Of a DNA stretch of 6,126 nucleotides, positions 5,980 to 6,126 are shown in pieces. The number at the start of each line of letters is the position of its first letter. Within the stretch, counting starts at the first letter, position 1. The translations under genes were made by a program, and so were the position numbers. The stretch is taken from contig JAHZHK010000036.1 in assembly GCA_019420325.1 (NCBI GenBank), positions 1-6,126 on the forward strand, in the 5' to 3' direction. Below the pieces are notes generated by a model. It worked only from the letters and a program-made list of their open reading frames with translations, ran no database searches and was not told the DNA's origin. This stretch comes from Coriobacteriaceae bacterium (GTDB lineage Bacteria; Actinomycetota; Coriobacteriia; Coriobacteriales; UMGS124).

Positions 5980-5993
5980 GTAGAATATCCTAC
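5980..5993. promoter_or_regulatory. Near-perfect palindrome in the radical SAM promoter region
   Basis: GTAGAATATCCTAC is symmetric except for one base pair on each side. On the minus strand it contains TATTCT, a possible -10 element about 25 bases before the start codon. No good -35 is seen at the usual distance. An operator overlapping the promoter is a reasonable guess. Confidence 0.35.
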
Positions 5994-6009
5994 GAGTGAA
6001 GACTATTCC

Positions 6010-6073
6010 TTGACTGTTGAGTGGGCAATTGCCAGATACTTCGGCAATGGACGGTATTCAACAGCCGCAATTG
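6010..6073 (+). promoter_or_regulatory. Candidate promoter and palindrome cluster upstream of the plus-strand gene at 6109
   Basis: TTGACT (6010-6015) and GATACT (6035-6040) are spaced 19 bases and resemble -35/-10 boxes. Between them lies the perfect 10-base palindrome GGCAATTGCC (6024-6033). A half-copy GGCAAT occurs at 6043-6048 and GCAATTG at 6067-6073. CTGTTGA (6014-6020) and TCAACAG (6058-6064) also form an inverted repeat. Together they suggest a regulated promoter; the regulator is unknown. Confidence 0.35.
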
Positions 6074-6108
6074 ACCTGGGAAGTTATGGCAGGGGATAAG
6101 GGGTGCGC

Positions 6109-6126
6109 ATGAACCAGGAGAGCAAG
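6109..6126 (+). CDS. Start of an unidentified gene (3' partial, six codons)
   Basis: ATG at 6109 opens MNQESK to the window edge. AAGGGG at 6098-6103, five bases upstream, is a good ribosome site. The gene is divergent from the radical SAM gene with a 152-base gap. Six codons are too few to identify the product. Confidence 0.6.

Noticed and set aside
4487..5983. Plus-strand open frame of 498 codons opposite the radical SAM gene
   Set aside because: It is antisense to a gene with clear catalytic motifs and a good ribosome site; its own translation is low-complexity Val/Ala/Gly/His-rich and matches no family, as expected of a GC-rich mirror frame.
1..6126. CRISPR array, insertion sequence or prophage genes
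   Set aside because: No regularly spaced direct repeats, transposase, integrase or phage-like proteins in any frame.

Overview
The window looks like part of a GC-rich anaerobic actinobacterial chromosome, most likely a gut-type Coriobacteriia/Eggerthellales relative. This is an inference from codon use, from the protein style (a DMSO-reductase-type molybdoenzyme with a four-cluster ferredoxin partner and a TorD chaperone) and from the radical SAM neighbour. No rRNA or marker gene is present to fix the genus.

Layout, left to right. (1) Positions 1-1809 hold the C-terminal 602 residues of a molybdopterin oxidoreductase catalytic subunit; its N-terminus lies outside the window. (2) Positions 1799-2443 hold a DmsB-like subunit with 16 cysteines for four [4Fe-4S] clusters, overlapping gene 1 by 11 bases. 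(3) Positions 2444-2766 form a 323-base gap filled by four consecutive long hairpins; one is a nested double hairpin with A-runs that read as T-tails on the minus strand. (4) Positions 2767-3513 hold a TorD-family chaperone. (5) Positions 3515-4237, one base later, hold a polytopic ferric-reductase-like (MsrQ/YedZ-type) membrane protein. (6) Positions 4238-4510 are a convergent intergenic region with an AT-rich perfect palindrome, tandem and inverted short repeats, and a strong hairpin that can end the opposing gene. (7) Positions 4511-5956, minus strand, hold a radical SAM protein with a cysteine-rich SPASM-like C-terminus. (8) Positions 5957-6108 are a divergent promoter region with several short palindromes. 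(9) From 6109 the first six codons of a plus-strand gene are visible.

How it may work together (inference). Genes 1, 2, 4 and 5 look like one respiratory module: catalytic Mo subunit, electron-transfer Fe-S subunit, maturation chaperone and membrane haem protein. No NrfD- or DmsC-type anchor is visible, so the ferric-reductase-like protein is the only candidate in the window for linking the enzyme to the quinone pool. The hairpin-rich gap could separate expression of the abundant structural subunits from the chaperone/membrane pair. The radical SAM gene is a separate convergent unit with no clear tie to the module.

The observations most worth following up are the hairpin array at 2462-2730, the use of a ferric-reductase-like protein beside a DMSO-reductase-type enzyme with Gln where MsrQ-type proteins carry a haem His, and three copies of the palindrome TTGCGCAA placed around the torD/membrane-gene pair.
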